Source of the DNA: an uncultured Eubacteriales bacterium
GTDB lineage: Bacteria; Bacillota; Clostridia; Oscillospirales; Acutalibacteraceae
Length of the DNA: 5,108 nt
NCBI GenBank assembly: GCA_900321905.1
Contig: ONXZ01000119.1
Span: 1 to 5,108 of the forward strand
Reading direction: 5' to 3'
Shown here: positions 1 to 4,701 of the stretch, in pieces
How positions within the stretch are numbered: position 1 is the first letter of the stretch
Layout: every line of letters starts with the position of its first letter
Notes under the pieces: model-generated
Seen by the model: the letters and a program-made list of their open reading frames with translations, nothing else
The model's database searches: none
Told to the model about the DNA's origin: nothing
Made by a program: the position numbers and the translations under genes

Positions 1-324
1 TCGGTATCCGATACTGCTGAAAGCGGCGACACAAGCGGCGCAAACAGCGGCAAGAGCGAAACATCAAATGCTAAAAGCGGCAAGAGCGGTAAAGAAGGTT
101 TTACGCTCGCTCGCGTAAAAGACGATGTTTCAAACGTTGATATTGTTGAGATTGAGCCTGACGGCAAAACCACGACTAAAAAAGGCAGCAAATCCGCAAC
201 CAAAAATTCAGGCAATACAACTACAACCAAAAAGAATAGCAATAATAAAAAGGAAACGACTACTAAAAGCAAGGGCGGTTCGGCTGAAGAGCCAAAAGAA
301 CTCCCTGTTATACCGATTCCTTAA
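1..324 (+). CDS. 3' end of an unrecognised low-complexity, probably exported protein
   Basis: Reading frame 1 is open from the window edge to TAA at 322-324, giving 107 C-terminal residues; the start lies outside the window. I do not recognise the family. The visible part is rich in Ser, Thr, Gly, Lys and Asn, with repeated SGK/SGKSG-type clusters, then a short more ordered stretch (FTLARVKDDVSNVDIVEIEP, about residues 38-57), then a Lys/Thr tail and a final ELPVIPIP. Such tails are typical of linkers or extracellular termini of surface or secreted proteins in Clostridia, which is inference. The ending resembles DLPIIPIP just after the signal peptide of the next gene, so the two may be related. 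A terminator overlaps the stop codon, so this gene ends its own transcript. The coding call is supported by the continuous frame, terminator placement and shared motif; the function is unknown. Confidence 0.7.
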   Translation, partial: SVSDTAESGDTSGANSGKSETSNAKSGKSGKEGFTLARVKDDVSNVDIVEIEPDGKTTTKKGSKSATKNSGNTTTTKKNSNNKKETTTKSKGGSAEEPKELPVIPIP

Positions 325-353
325 CTCCTGCACAAGTTTGTGTGGGAGTTTTT
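323..353 (+). terminator. Rho-independent terminator of the first gene
   Basis: A 12-bp stem (323-334 with 339-350, two G-U pairs) closes a 4-nt AGTT loop and runs into a T-rich tract (TTTTATTTAT). The hairpin begins at the stop codon of the first gene. It separates that gene from the promoter at 388-416. Confidence 0.85.
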
Positions 354-387
354 ATTTATATATTTATATTATTTACATTTAAAAGTG

Positions 388-416
388 TGGACTTTTTGAC
401 GAAAATATGTTATAAT
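388..416 (+). promoter_or_regulatory. Sigma-A promoter of the secreted-protein gene
   Basis: The -10 is a perfect TATAAT at 411-416 with an extended TGT just before it (408-410). Exactly 17 bases upstream is a 4/6 -35 match, TGGACT (388-393). The preceding 35 bases are very A/T-rich and could act as an UP element. TGGACT is repeated inverted as AGTCCA at 420-425, near the predicted transcription start. The tempting TTGACG at 396-401 is only 9 bases from the -10, so it is not the -35. Confidence 0.75.
397..403 (+). promoter_or_regulatory. Candidate Spo0A box (TGACGAA)
   Basis: TGACGAA, in the context TTTTTGACGAAAAT, fits the known Spo0A-binding consensus TGNCGAA with the usual A/T flanks. It lies in the spacer between -35 and -10 of the promoter at 388-416. 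A site there could allow direct control by Spo0A, but a 7-bp motif in A/T-rich DNA can occur by chance. A similar motif lies at 3313-3319. Confidence 0.35.
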
Positions 417-442
417 AATAGTCCAAAGAAAACAAACTGTTG

Positions 443-448
443 AGGAGG
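443..448 (+). promoter_or_regulatory. Shine-Dalgarno site deciding the start at 456
   Basis: AGGAGG at 443-448 is 7 bases from ATG 456 but only 1 base from the in-frame ATG at 450. The spacing rules out 450 as the main start and supports 456. Confidence 0.85.
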
Positions 449-455
449 AATGATT

Positions 456-1391
456 ATGAACAAAAAAATGTTATTGGCAATTATGTCGATGATTGTTATT
501 TTCAGTATGTGTTTCAGCGTAGTTGCTTATGGCGTCAATGACCACGATTTACCGATTATTCCGATTCCGAGCGCAAGCACTTCTAAGAGTGAAACTCCAA
601 GCGGCAGCGGTGATGAAACTCCAAGCGGCAGCGGTGATGAAACTCCAAGCGGCAGCGGTGATGAAACTCCGAGCGGTGATAATATACCAAGCGGCAAGCC
701 TGTTGTTCCTGTTGTTCCGTCAGTGGACGGCGGGGGCGGTGAAGACAGCAGTGCCGACAACCCGTCAGACAATCCGTCGGATGACCCGTCAGATAAGCAG
801 TCAACGCCAAGCGACAGCGACTGGGAAACACCGTCTGTTACATTGCCAAAACCAACCACAACCGCGGCAAAGATTTCTGTTGCAAAATGCACGGTTGCAG
901 GCGTTAAAAATAAGGTTTACACCGGCAAAAATCTGACTCAGGCAATCACGGTTAAATACGGCAAAACAACGCTTAAACTTAACACTGATTATACTGTCAA
1001 GTATTCAGCCAACAAAAACGTAGGCGTTGCAACTCTCACAATCGCAGGCAAAGGTAAGTTCAACGGCAGCGTTAAAAAGACATTCAAGATTATGCCAAAA
1101 GGCACAGCGCTTGCAAAACTTTCCACACCAAAAAAAGCCACCCTTAAGGTGACTTGGAAAAAGCAGGCGGCGCAGACTAACGGCTATCAGATTCAGTACA
1201 GCACAAGTGCAAAGTTTACCGGCAAAACCACAAAAACGGCGACTGTTGCTAACGCTAAAACCACTGCAAAAACTATTGCAAAACTCAAGAGCAAAAAGAA
1301 GTATTATGTTCGTGTTCGCACATACAAGAATGTGGGCAAAACAAAATACTACAGTTCCTGGAGCGCAGCAAAAAATATCAAACTTAAATAA
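456..1391 (+). CDS. Secreted Ig-like/Fn3 repeat protein
   Basis: The protein has 311 residues from ATG 456. Residues 1-26 form a classical signal peptide: MNKK, a hydrophobic core, then a likely signal peptidase I site after AYG-26. The mature N-terminus carries DLPIIPIP (31-38). A long Ser/Pro/Gly/Asp linker follows (about 39-137), with three exact ETPSGSGD repeats and a fourth partial one, then acidic NPSD-type repeats. Residues about 140-212 (YTGKNL..., NTDYTVKY..., NVGVATLTIAGKGKFNGSV) match the bacterial Ig-like domain common in clostridial surface proteins. Residues about 219-311 look like a fibronectin type III domain (VTWKK, GYQIQYS, YYVRVRTY, final YSSWS). The folded part is strongly lysine-rich. 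I see no LPXTG sorting signal, choline-binding repeats or C-terminal membrane segment, so it is probably released or held by charge. No catalytic domain is visible; adhesion or cell-envelope binding is inference. It has its own promoter and terminator, so it is monocistronic. Confidence 0.9.
   Translation: MNKKMLLAIMSMIVIFSMCFSVVAYGVNDHDLPIIPIPSASTSKSETPSGSGDETPSGSGDETPSGSGDETPSGDNIPSGKPVVPVVPSVDGGGGEDSSADNPSDNPSDDPSDKQSTPSDSDWETPSVTLPKPTTTAAKISVAKCTVAGVKNKVYTGKNLTQAITVKYGKTTLKLNTDYTVKYSANKNVGVATLTIAGKGKFNGSVKKTFKIMPKGTALAKLSTPKKATLKVTWKKQAAQTNGYQIQYSTSAKFTGKTTKTATVANAKTTAKTIAKLKSKKKYYVRVRTYKNVGKTKYYSSWSAAKNIKLK
591..680 (+). repeat. 24-bp tandem repeat inside the secreted-protein gene
   Basis: Three identical 24-bp units (591-614, 615-638, 639-662; each begins GAAACTCCAAGCGGC) are followed by an 18-bp shortened fourth unit (663-680) with one A-to-G change. 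Each unit is a multiple of three and encodes ETPSGSGD, so copy-number change keeps the frame and alters only linker length. DNA identity rather than just protein identity points to recent expansion. Confidence 0.95.
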
Positions 1392-1393
1392 CA

Positions 1394-1431
1394 AAAAGCA
1401 CCGCAAGATTGATTGTTCTTGCGGTGCTTTT
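1394..1431. terminator. Bidirectional terminator between convergent genes
   Basis: A perfect 15-bp stem (AAAAGCACCGCAAGA at 1394-1408 with its complement at 1417-1431) closes an 8-base loop. The A-run on the left and T-run on the right let it work in both directions. It lies between the stop of the secreted-protein gene (1391) and the stop of the minus-strand synthetase gene (1434). Confidence 0.93.
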
Positions 1432-1433
1432 GT

Positions 1434-2489
1434 TTAGATAAAATTCATATTTAAAAGTTGTTCTGCCTGGTGCTGCGCGCGGCGAAGTTTCTTTGTAGTG
1501 ATGTTCATAAACTTTGTTATGTCATCAAGGCTGTAGCCGTTGTCGAGCAGTTCTGCGCGGCACAAAAAGTAAAGCGAAATGTTGCTTGATATGTACTTCA
1601 GTTCAGTCGTTTCAAACGTGTGGCGCGCGAGTTTGAGCGCTTTTTCACGATTGTCGTAGAGCATAATCTCTATATCGCCGATTGTTTTTTTACCGAGGAA
1701 TGTAAGTTGCTCTATATAACTTTCAGGGCTGAACTTTCTGCGGTTTGCGCCGCTCATTTTAACGAGTTCGTCTGTGAACGACTTGATATTTTCGTTAGTT
1801 TCAAGGTACTGCGTAAGCGTTACAAGGTCGATTAAAACTTCGCCGAGTTTGCCCTGCTCAAGCAGTTGTTCAACTTCCTCGCCGTACTTTTGAATATCGT
1901 TTCGTATGCTGATAAACTGGTCGTCAGCGATTTCAAGCAATCCTGCTACTCGCGACAGTTCACGCGTTACTTTTTTCGGCACGCCAAACTCGCTTTTATA
2001 ACCGAGGTCGTGGCTTATCTCCGCCCAGGTGTGCTGCAAAGTCGAGCGAATCTGTACTTCAAACTTTTTGTTTTTGAGTTCCTCAGGGTAGTCGGACTCG
2101 ACAGGCAGTGTGCATATGTAGTGCAGTGACAGATAGCCAAATGCCTCAGGTGTGAGTTGATTACGCTTGTTAACTGAGTTGCTCCAGTCAATGTCAAACA
2201 GATTTTCAACAATAGTCGCAACCTTGTTTACATCGTCTGAAAAAAAGCAGATAACCCTCGCGCCGAGTATGTCGGTAATGTCGCTGAGCGTTTTGTACTT
2301 TTCGCCCTTGAGTTCAAGTTTGCCCTCAAGACTCTGCTCCTCTTTAACTCTGTGTTCCACCGCCATAATATCAATGTCAGCGGCGTCAAGTTCTTTTTTC
2401 AGCATACTGCTGACTATATCGCCAAGTTTAACAAAGGAGTCCTTTTCGCTGAGATACTCCTCAATAATAGCCTTGTTTTTTAAACTCAT
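1434..2489 (-). CDS. RelA/SpoT-type (p)ppGpp synthetase-domain protein
   Basis: The 351-residue protein carries an alarmone synthetase domain, which transfers pyrophosphate from ATP to GTP/GDP to make (p)ppGpp. Visible motifs in order: HRVK..QSLEGK (R47, K49, S53, K57; ATP-side basic residues), DITDILGAR (D70 to R78), the GYLSLH loop (118-123) that binds the acceptor nucleotide, FEVQIR (143-148, with the metal/catalytic Glu at 144), W155, H160 and GYK (163-165). No HD hydrolase domain precedes it and no TGS or ACT domain follows, so it is not a full Rel. It is longer than RelP/RelQ-type small synthetases (about 200-260 residues) because of a mostly helical C-terminus (about 180-351) of unknown role. 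From memory, this long form is common in Clostridia and usually annotated as GTP pyrophosphokinase. It starts 24 bases after the membrane-protein gene, so it is probably its operon partner. The RBS GGATGTGA is one mismatch from ideal. Some RelA/SpoT-fold enzymes pyrophosphorylate tRNA or make (p)ppApp, so the product is not proven. Confidence 0.9.
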   Translation of the reverse strand: MSLKNKAIIEEYLSEKDSFVKLGDIVSSMLKKELDAADIDIMAVEHRVKEEQSLEGKLELKGEKYKTLSDITDILGARVICFFSDDVNKVATIVENLFDIDWSNSVNKRNQLTPEAFGYLSLHYICTLPVESDYPEELKNKKFEVQIRSTLQHTWAEISHDLGYKSEFGVPKKVTRELSRVAGLLEIADDQFISIRNDIQKYGEEVEQLLEQGKLGEVLIDLVTLTQYLETNENIKSFTDELVKMSGANRRKFSPESYIEQLTFLGKKTIGDIEIMLYDNREKALKLARHTFETTELKYISSNISLYFLCRAELLDNGYSLDDITKFMNITTKKLRRAQHQAEQLLNMNFI

Positions 2490-2503
2490 TTAATCACATC
2501 CGT

Positions 2504-2530
2504 ATTATACAATTTATATGTAATCGTCAA
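2504..2530 (-). promoter_or_regulatory. Weak possible internal promoter before the synthetase gene
   Basis: On the minus strand, TTGACG (2525-2530) and a perfect TATAAT (2504-2509) are separated by 15 bases, shorter than ideal. The predicted start (around 2497) would fall inside the ribosome-binding site, giving an almost leaderless mRNA. The synthetase is therefore more likely expressed mainly by read-through from the promoter at 3299-3307. Confidence 0.25.
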
Positions 2531-3263
2531 ACATGTTATTCACATTGTTTTTGCCCTTGTGGTGATACGGGCATATTTTCAGAATAATCCAGCCGATTAT
2601 ACCGCCAACGGTGTTGCAGATGGTGTCCTCCATAGTGTCAATTATCGCATAGCGCATAGGGTCGCGCGCAGGGATAATATTCGGCAAACCGATGTTGTGC
2701 GCTTTTGCGGCTTCCTCGGCGAGTTTTAACGACCAATGTTGAGCGTCACCTATTTGCGGAGCCACCTGGTCAAACGTAAACTCAAAAATCTCCCATCCTG
2801 TTCCTGCAAAAAATCCAAAGCCAAATGCGCCAAGCACAACAATCGGTATGCTTGCCTTAACCTTGTCGCGTTTTTGCATACAAACTATAACCTCGTAACC
2901 TGCAATAGTGCAGGCAATTCCACCGACTGTGTGCATTATCAAGTCGTAAGCCGGAATGGAGTAGTAAAAATTGAGATATGCTCCGCCAAAAGAAGCGAGG
3001 AAAAAGCCGAATACGGTGAAGTCCTGTATATAAGACGGCACATATCGCGGCCAGCGTGTTTTGGGGAAGAGCATAAATATCTCCCACAAAAACATCAGCA
3101 CAAGGTTTGACAGCGTTTGCAGGGTCTGCTGAACATCGTGCCTTATGAACACACTGTCAATAAATGCGCCAATCATAAGTACGCGCAGTATCCACCAGTA
3201 GATTAGTTCCCATTTTTTTGCGTGGTTTTCACCGCTTGTGATTCGTTTAAGGTAATTTTTCAT
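2514..3263 (-). CDS. Multi-pass membrane protein, DUF2238/YjdF-like
   Basis: The protein has 249 residues from ATG 3263. About six hydrophobic segments (roughly 20-39, 48-66, 80-98, 105-128, 137-157, 207-230) make it an integral membrane protein. Polar residues recur near or within helices: D107..H111-T-V-G-G, WEIFEF (157-162) and DTMED (209-213). This pattern resembles the poorly characterised YjdF/DUF2238 group of membrane proteins; I assign it from memory of the motif style, so the family is tentative and no reaction is known. An in-frame ATG at 3296 is rejected because it lies 2 bases after a TATAAT -10 and upstream of the predicted transcript start. ATG 3263 instead follows AGGGA at 8-base spacing. 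The downstream synthetase gene begins 24 bases after its stop, suggesting one transcript. A role in sensing, transport or lipid metabolism is open. Confidence 0.85.
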   Translation of the reverse strand: MKNYLKRITSGENHAKKWELIYWWILRVLMIGAFIDSVFIRHDVQQTLQTLSNLVLMFLWEIFMLFPKTRWPRYVPSYIQDFTVFGFFLASFGGAYLNFYYSIPAYDLIMHTVGGIACTIAGYEVIVCMQKRDKVKASIPIVVLGAFGFGFFAGTGWEIFEFTFDQVAPQIGDAQHWSLKLAEEAAKAHNIGLPNIIPARDPMRYAIIDTMEDTICNTVGGIIGWIILKICPYHHKGKNNVNNMFDDYI

Positions 3264-3271
3264 AAACTTTT

Positions 3272-3276
3272 TCCCT
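3272..3276 (-). promoter_or_regulatory. Weak Shine-Dalgarno site deciding the start at 3263
   Basis: AGGGA on the minus strand lies 8 bases before ATG 3263. The alternative ATG at 3296 has no ribosome-binding site, only promoter sequence in front of it. Confidence 0.6.
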
Positions 3277-3298
3277 GGATAAAATAGTGCTAACATAC

Positions 3299-3307
3299 AT
3301 TATATCA
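3299..3307 (-). promoter_or_regulatory. Extended -10 promoter of the membrane-protein/synthetase operon
   Basis: On the minus strand, TGATATAAT (3307 down to 3299) is a perfect extended -10. The expected -35 position (about 3322-3327) reads TACCAT, a poor match. The promoter therefore relies on the extended -10 or on an activator. The predicted start near 3292 gives a leader of about 29 bases. Confidence 0.7.
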
Positions 3308-3312
3308 TTTTT

Positions 3313-3319
3313 TGTCGAA
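3313..3319. promoter_or_regulatory. Candidate Spo0A box (TGTCGAA)
   Basis: TGTCGAA, within TTTTTTGTCGAAAAAT (3308-3323), is an exact match to the Spo0A-box core with ideal A/T flanks. It sits immediately upstream of the -10 of the minus-strand promoter, which lacks a good -35. That suits either activation at a weak promoter or steric repression. No Spo0A gene is visible in the window. Confidence 0.45.
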
Positions 3320-3350
3320 AAATGGTATACATTTTGCAAAATTATTTTGC
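3319..3350. repeat. Two back-to-back palindromes in the divergent promoter region
   Basis: The first palindrome is AAAATG-GTATA-CATTTT (3319-3335, 6-bp arms, 5-base centre). The second follows directly: GCAAAAT-T-ATTTTGC (3336-3350, perfect 7-1-7). The second touches the -35 of the rubredoxin promoter (3351); the first overlaps the -35 position of the opposite promoter. They are candidate operators. The 7-1-7 geometry with an AAT-N-ATT core is that of Fur/PerR-family sites, but the outer bases differ from the PerR consensus. Confidence 0.5.
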
Positions 3351-3379
3351 TTTACATTAAAGTATATTATTGATATAAT
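3351..3379 (+). promoter_or_regulatory. Sigma-A promoter of the rubredoxin gene
   Basis: TTTACA (3351-3356, 5/6 match), a 17-base spacer and a perfect TATAAT (3374-3379) with extended TGA (3371-3373) make a near-ideal strong promoter. The predicted start is near 3386. A TTGACA at 3384-3389 has no matching -10 and is disregarded. Confidence 0.88.
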
Positions 3380-3412
3380 GGTTTTGACAGATAATTTGTG
3401 GAGGTGAAAAGT

Positions 3413-3571
3413 ATGGCTAAATATGTATGCAATATCTGCGGTTATGAGTACGACCCTGAGGTTGGCGCACCTGACCTTGGTATCGCACCCGGCACTCCTT
3501 TTGAGGATTTGCCGGAGGATTTTGCTTGCCCGCTTTGCGGAGTTGGTAAGGACAATTTCTCAGAAGTATAA
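3413..3571 (+). CDS. Rubredoxin
   Basis: This 52-residue protein binds one iron through four cysteines and acts as a small cytoplasmic one-electron carrier. In anaerobes rubredoxins typically feed rubrerythrin, superoxide reductase or flavodiiron proteins that remove oxygen species. The two signature motifs are CNICG (C6, C9) and CPLCG (C39, C42). The conserved middle [20 protein letters not shown] (11-30) and the LPEDF and GVGKDNF segments are also present. The length is normal for the family. The aromatic residue usually found as Trp before the second motif (DDWVCP) is Phe here (EDFACP). GGAGGTG (3400-3406) lies 6 bases before ATG 3413, a strong site, and the upstream promoter is strong, so high expression is expected. 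None of the usual partner enzymes is in the window. A terminator hairpin separates it from the aldo-keto reductase gene. Confidence 0.97.
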   Translation: MAKYVCNICGYEYDPEVGAPDLGIAPGTPFEDLPEDFACPLCGVGKDNFSEV

Positions 3572-3580
3572 TGATATTTT

Positions 3581-3608
3581 GCGCCCTTGTGTATACAGGG
3601 GCGCTTTT
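3581..3608 (+). terminator. Terminator/attenuator hairpin between rubredoxin and aldo-keto reductase
   Basis: A GC-rich 10-bp stem (3581-3590 with 3595-3604, one G-U) closes a GTAT loop and is followed by TTTT. The T-run is short, so termination may be partial. I see no separate promoter before the next gene, whose ribosome-binding site starts 8 bases after the stem. Confidence 0.75.
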
Positions 3609-3612
3609 GATT

Positions 3613-3616
3613 GGAG
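3613..3616 (+). promoter_or_regulatory. Shine-Dalgarno site deciding the start at 3623
   Basis: GGAG at 3613-3616 sits 6 bases before ATG 3623. An upstream in-frame TTG at 3611 overlaps this site and has no ribosome-binding site of its own, so it is not the start. Confidence 0.75.
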
Positions 3617-3622
3617 AATGTT

Positions 3623-4609
3623 ATGTATACTGCAAATGAAAAAAGATATGAGAACGCACAGTTTAACTACCTTCCAAACGGACTGGCTCTGCCAAAAATC
3701 TCTGTAGGACTTTGGCAGAATTTTGGTTGCGATGCAGATTACGATGAAATCAAGGACATTATTCTTACCGCCTTCGATATGGGTGTTACTCATTTTGACC
3801 TTGCAAACAACTACGGTCCTCAACCCGGCGACGCAGAACGCAACTTTGGCAAAATCTTTGCCGAAAATTTAAAGCCGTACCGCAACGAACTCATTATCTC
3901 CACAAAAGCGGGTTACGAAATGTGGGACGGACCTTACGGCGGCAGGGGAGGCACTCGAAAATATCTGATGTCGTCGCTCAACGATTCGCTCAGCCGTATG
4001 GGACTTGACTATGTTGACATATTCTATCACCATTGTATGACACCTGAAACCCCGCTTGATGAAACTGCACTCGCACTGTCAGACATCATCCGTCAGGGCA
4101 AGTCGCTTTATGCGGGTATCAGCAACTATGATGGCAAAAAGATGCACCGTATGCATCACAGGTGCGAGGATTATAACGTGCCGTTTATCATTAATCAAAA
4201 CCGATATTCGATACTTGACAGAACGGTTGAGAGAAACGGACTCAAAAGGCAGTGCAGGAAGAAGGAAAAGGGTCTTATCGCCTTTTCACCGCTTGCGCAG
4301 GGCAGGCTGTCGCACAAGTTCAAGGACGGAATTCCAAAGGATTCGCGACTTTACGGCAAGGAAGATTACTGCAAAAACATAGGTCTTGACGATAAGCAAC
4401 TTGAACAGATAAAAATACTGTGCAATATTGCAGAAGAACGCGGCGAAACGCTGTCGCAAATGGCGATTCAGTGGCTTCTGGCAAACGGCGTAACGTCTGT
4501 ACTAATCGGCGTGCGTACAAAGACGCAACTGCTTGAGAACCTGCAAGCGCTTGAAAAACCGCCTCTAACAGAAGATGAACTTATAGTGATTGATGAAGTT
4601 TTTATGTAA
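3623..4609 (+). CDS. yghZ: Aldo/keto reductase, YghZ (GPR/AKR14) type
   Basis: This 328-residue cytoplasmic NAD(P)H-dependent aldehyde/ketone reductase closely follows E. coli YghZ (346 residues), known to reduce L-glyceraldehyde 3-phosphate and methylglyoxal. Shared segments recalled from YghZ include GLWQNFG (29-35), GVTHFDLANNYGPQPGDAE (54-72), ELIISTKAGYEMWDGPYG (89-106), RKYLMSSL.SLSRMGLDYVDIFY, the late SPLAQGRLS and TSVLIG. The catalytic tetrad is visible: D59, Y64, K95 and H137 (of YHH). C-terminal cofactor-binding features (SVLIGVRTKTQLLEN, 292-306) are intact. It ends soon after IDEVFM and lacks the roughly 20-residue tail of the E. coli enzyme. It probably uses read-through from the rubredoxin promoter past the hairpin at 3581-3608. 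No hairpin terminator is seen after the stop, so transcription may run toward the HD-domain gene. The physiological substrate is unproven; detoxification of reactive aldehydes is the likeliest role. Confidence 0.95.
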   Translation: MYTANEKRYENAQFNYLPNGLALPKISVGLWQNFGCDADYDEIKDIILTAFDMGVTHFDLANNYGPQPGDAERNFGKIFAENLKPYRNELIISTKAGYEMWDGPYGGRGGTRKYLMSSLNDSLSRMGLDYVDIFYHHCMTPETPLDETALALSDIIRQGKSLYAGISNYDGKKMHRMHHRCEDYNVPFIINQNRYSILDRTVERNGLKRQCRKKEKGLIAFSPLAQGRLSHKFKDGIPKDSRLYGKEDYCKNIGLDDKQLEQIKILCNIAEERGETLSQMAIQWLLANGVTSVLIGVRTKTQLLENLQALEKPPLTEDELIVIDEVFM

Positions 4610-4619
4610 TTTTTTGTAT

Positions 4620-4670
4620 ATTTTCACTGTTGACAAACGGCGCGCCGCTTGTCATAATATAAGTGAAAAT
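4620..4670. repeat. Nested inverted repeats covering the HD-gene promoter (candidate operator)
   Basis: The inner palindrome spans 4631-4654. Its left half TGACAAACGGCG matches the reverse complement of its right half at 11 of 12 positions, with no central gap. It starts inside the -35 and ends inside the -10. Outside it, ATTTTCACT (4620-4628) and AGTGAAAAT (4662-4670) form a second, perfect 9-bp inverted repeat around the same promoter. A further copy of the inner half-site, CGCTTGTC, recurs directly at 4672-4679. No T-run follows, so it does not look like a terminator. It best fits a repressor operator with several half-sites. Confidence 0.65.
4630..4658 (+). promoter_or_regulatory. Sigma-A promoter of the HD-domain gene
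   Basis: A perfect TTGACA (4630-4635), a 17-base spacer and CATAAT (4653-4658, 5/6 match) form a strong promoter. The predicted start is near 4665, giving a leader of about 37 bases. The whole spacer is a GC-rich palindrome, in contrast to the A/T-rich spacers of the other promoters here. Confidence 0.85.
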
Positions 4671-4689
4671 TCGCTTGTCCACTATCAGC

Positions 4690-4694
4690 GGAGG
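4690..4694 (+). promoter_or_regulatory. Shine-Dalgarno site deciding the GTG start at 4702
   Basis: GGAGG at 4690-4694 lies 7 bases before GTG 4702, the best-placed start codon in the HD-domain frame. No in-frame ATG is available nearby upstream. Confidence 0.8.
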
Positions 4695-4701
4695 ATTTGT
4701 C

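Noticed and set aside
125..382. Open frame of 85 codons on the plus strand
   Set aside because: It overlaps the frame-1 coding sequence in another phase, runs through the terminator hairpin and ends in A/T-rich intergenic DNA. It has no ribosome-binding site.
396..401. TTGACG as -35 of the secreted-protein promoter
   Set aside because: The spacer to TATAAT would be only 9 bases. TGGACT at 388-393 gives 17.
591..680. Tandem repeats as a CRISPR array
   Set aside because: The units are contiguous with no spacers, and encode an in-frame peptide repeat.
527..892. Antisense open frame of 121 codons opposite the secreted-protein linker
   Set aside because: It mirrors the tandem repeats (repeating LPLGVSSP) and is explained by repeat composition. 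No promoter or ribosome-binding site is seen.
1005..1406. Antisense open frame of 133 codons opposite the Ig-like/Fn3 domains
   Set aside because: It would start inside the secreted-protein gene without a promoter, and its Cys/Phe-rich product is the complement of Lys-rich coding sequence.
1434..2489. Synthetase gene as a toxSAS toxin-antitoxin pair
   Set aside because: No small antitoxin gene is adjacent. Its only operon partner is a 249-residue membrane protein, and the long form resembles widespread chromosomal clostridial proteins. The distant HD gene remains a possibility, noted as a finding.
3294..3296. Upstream ATG for the membrane protein (11 extra residues)
   Set aside because: It lies 2 bases after the TATAAT of the operon promoter and upstream of the expected transcript start, and has no ribosome-binding site.
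4631..4654. Palindrome as terminator of the aldo-keto reductase gene
   Set aside because: No T-run follows on either strand, and it coincides exactly with the -35/-10 of the next gene.
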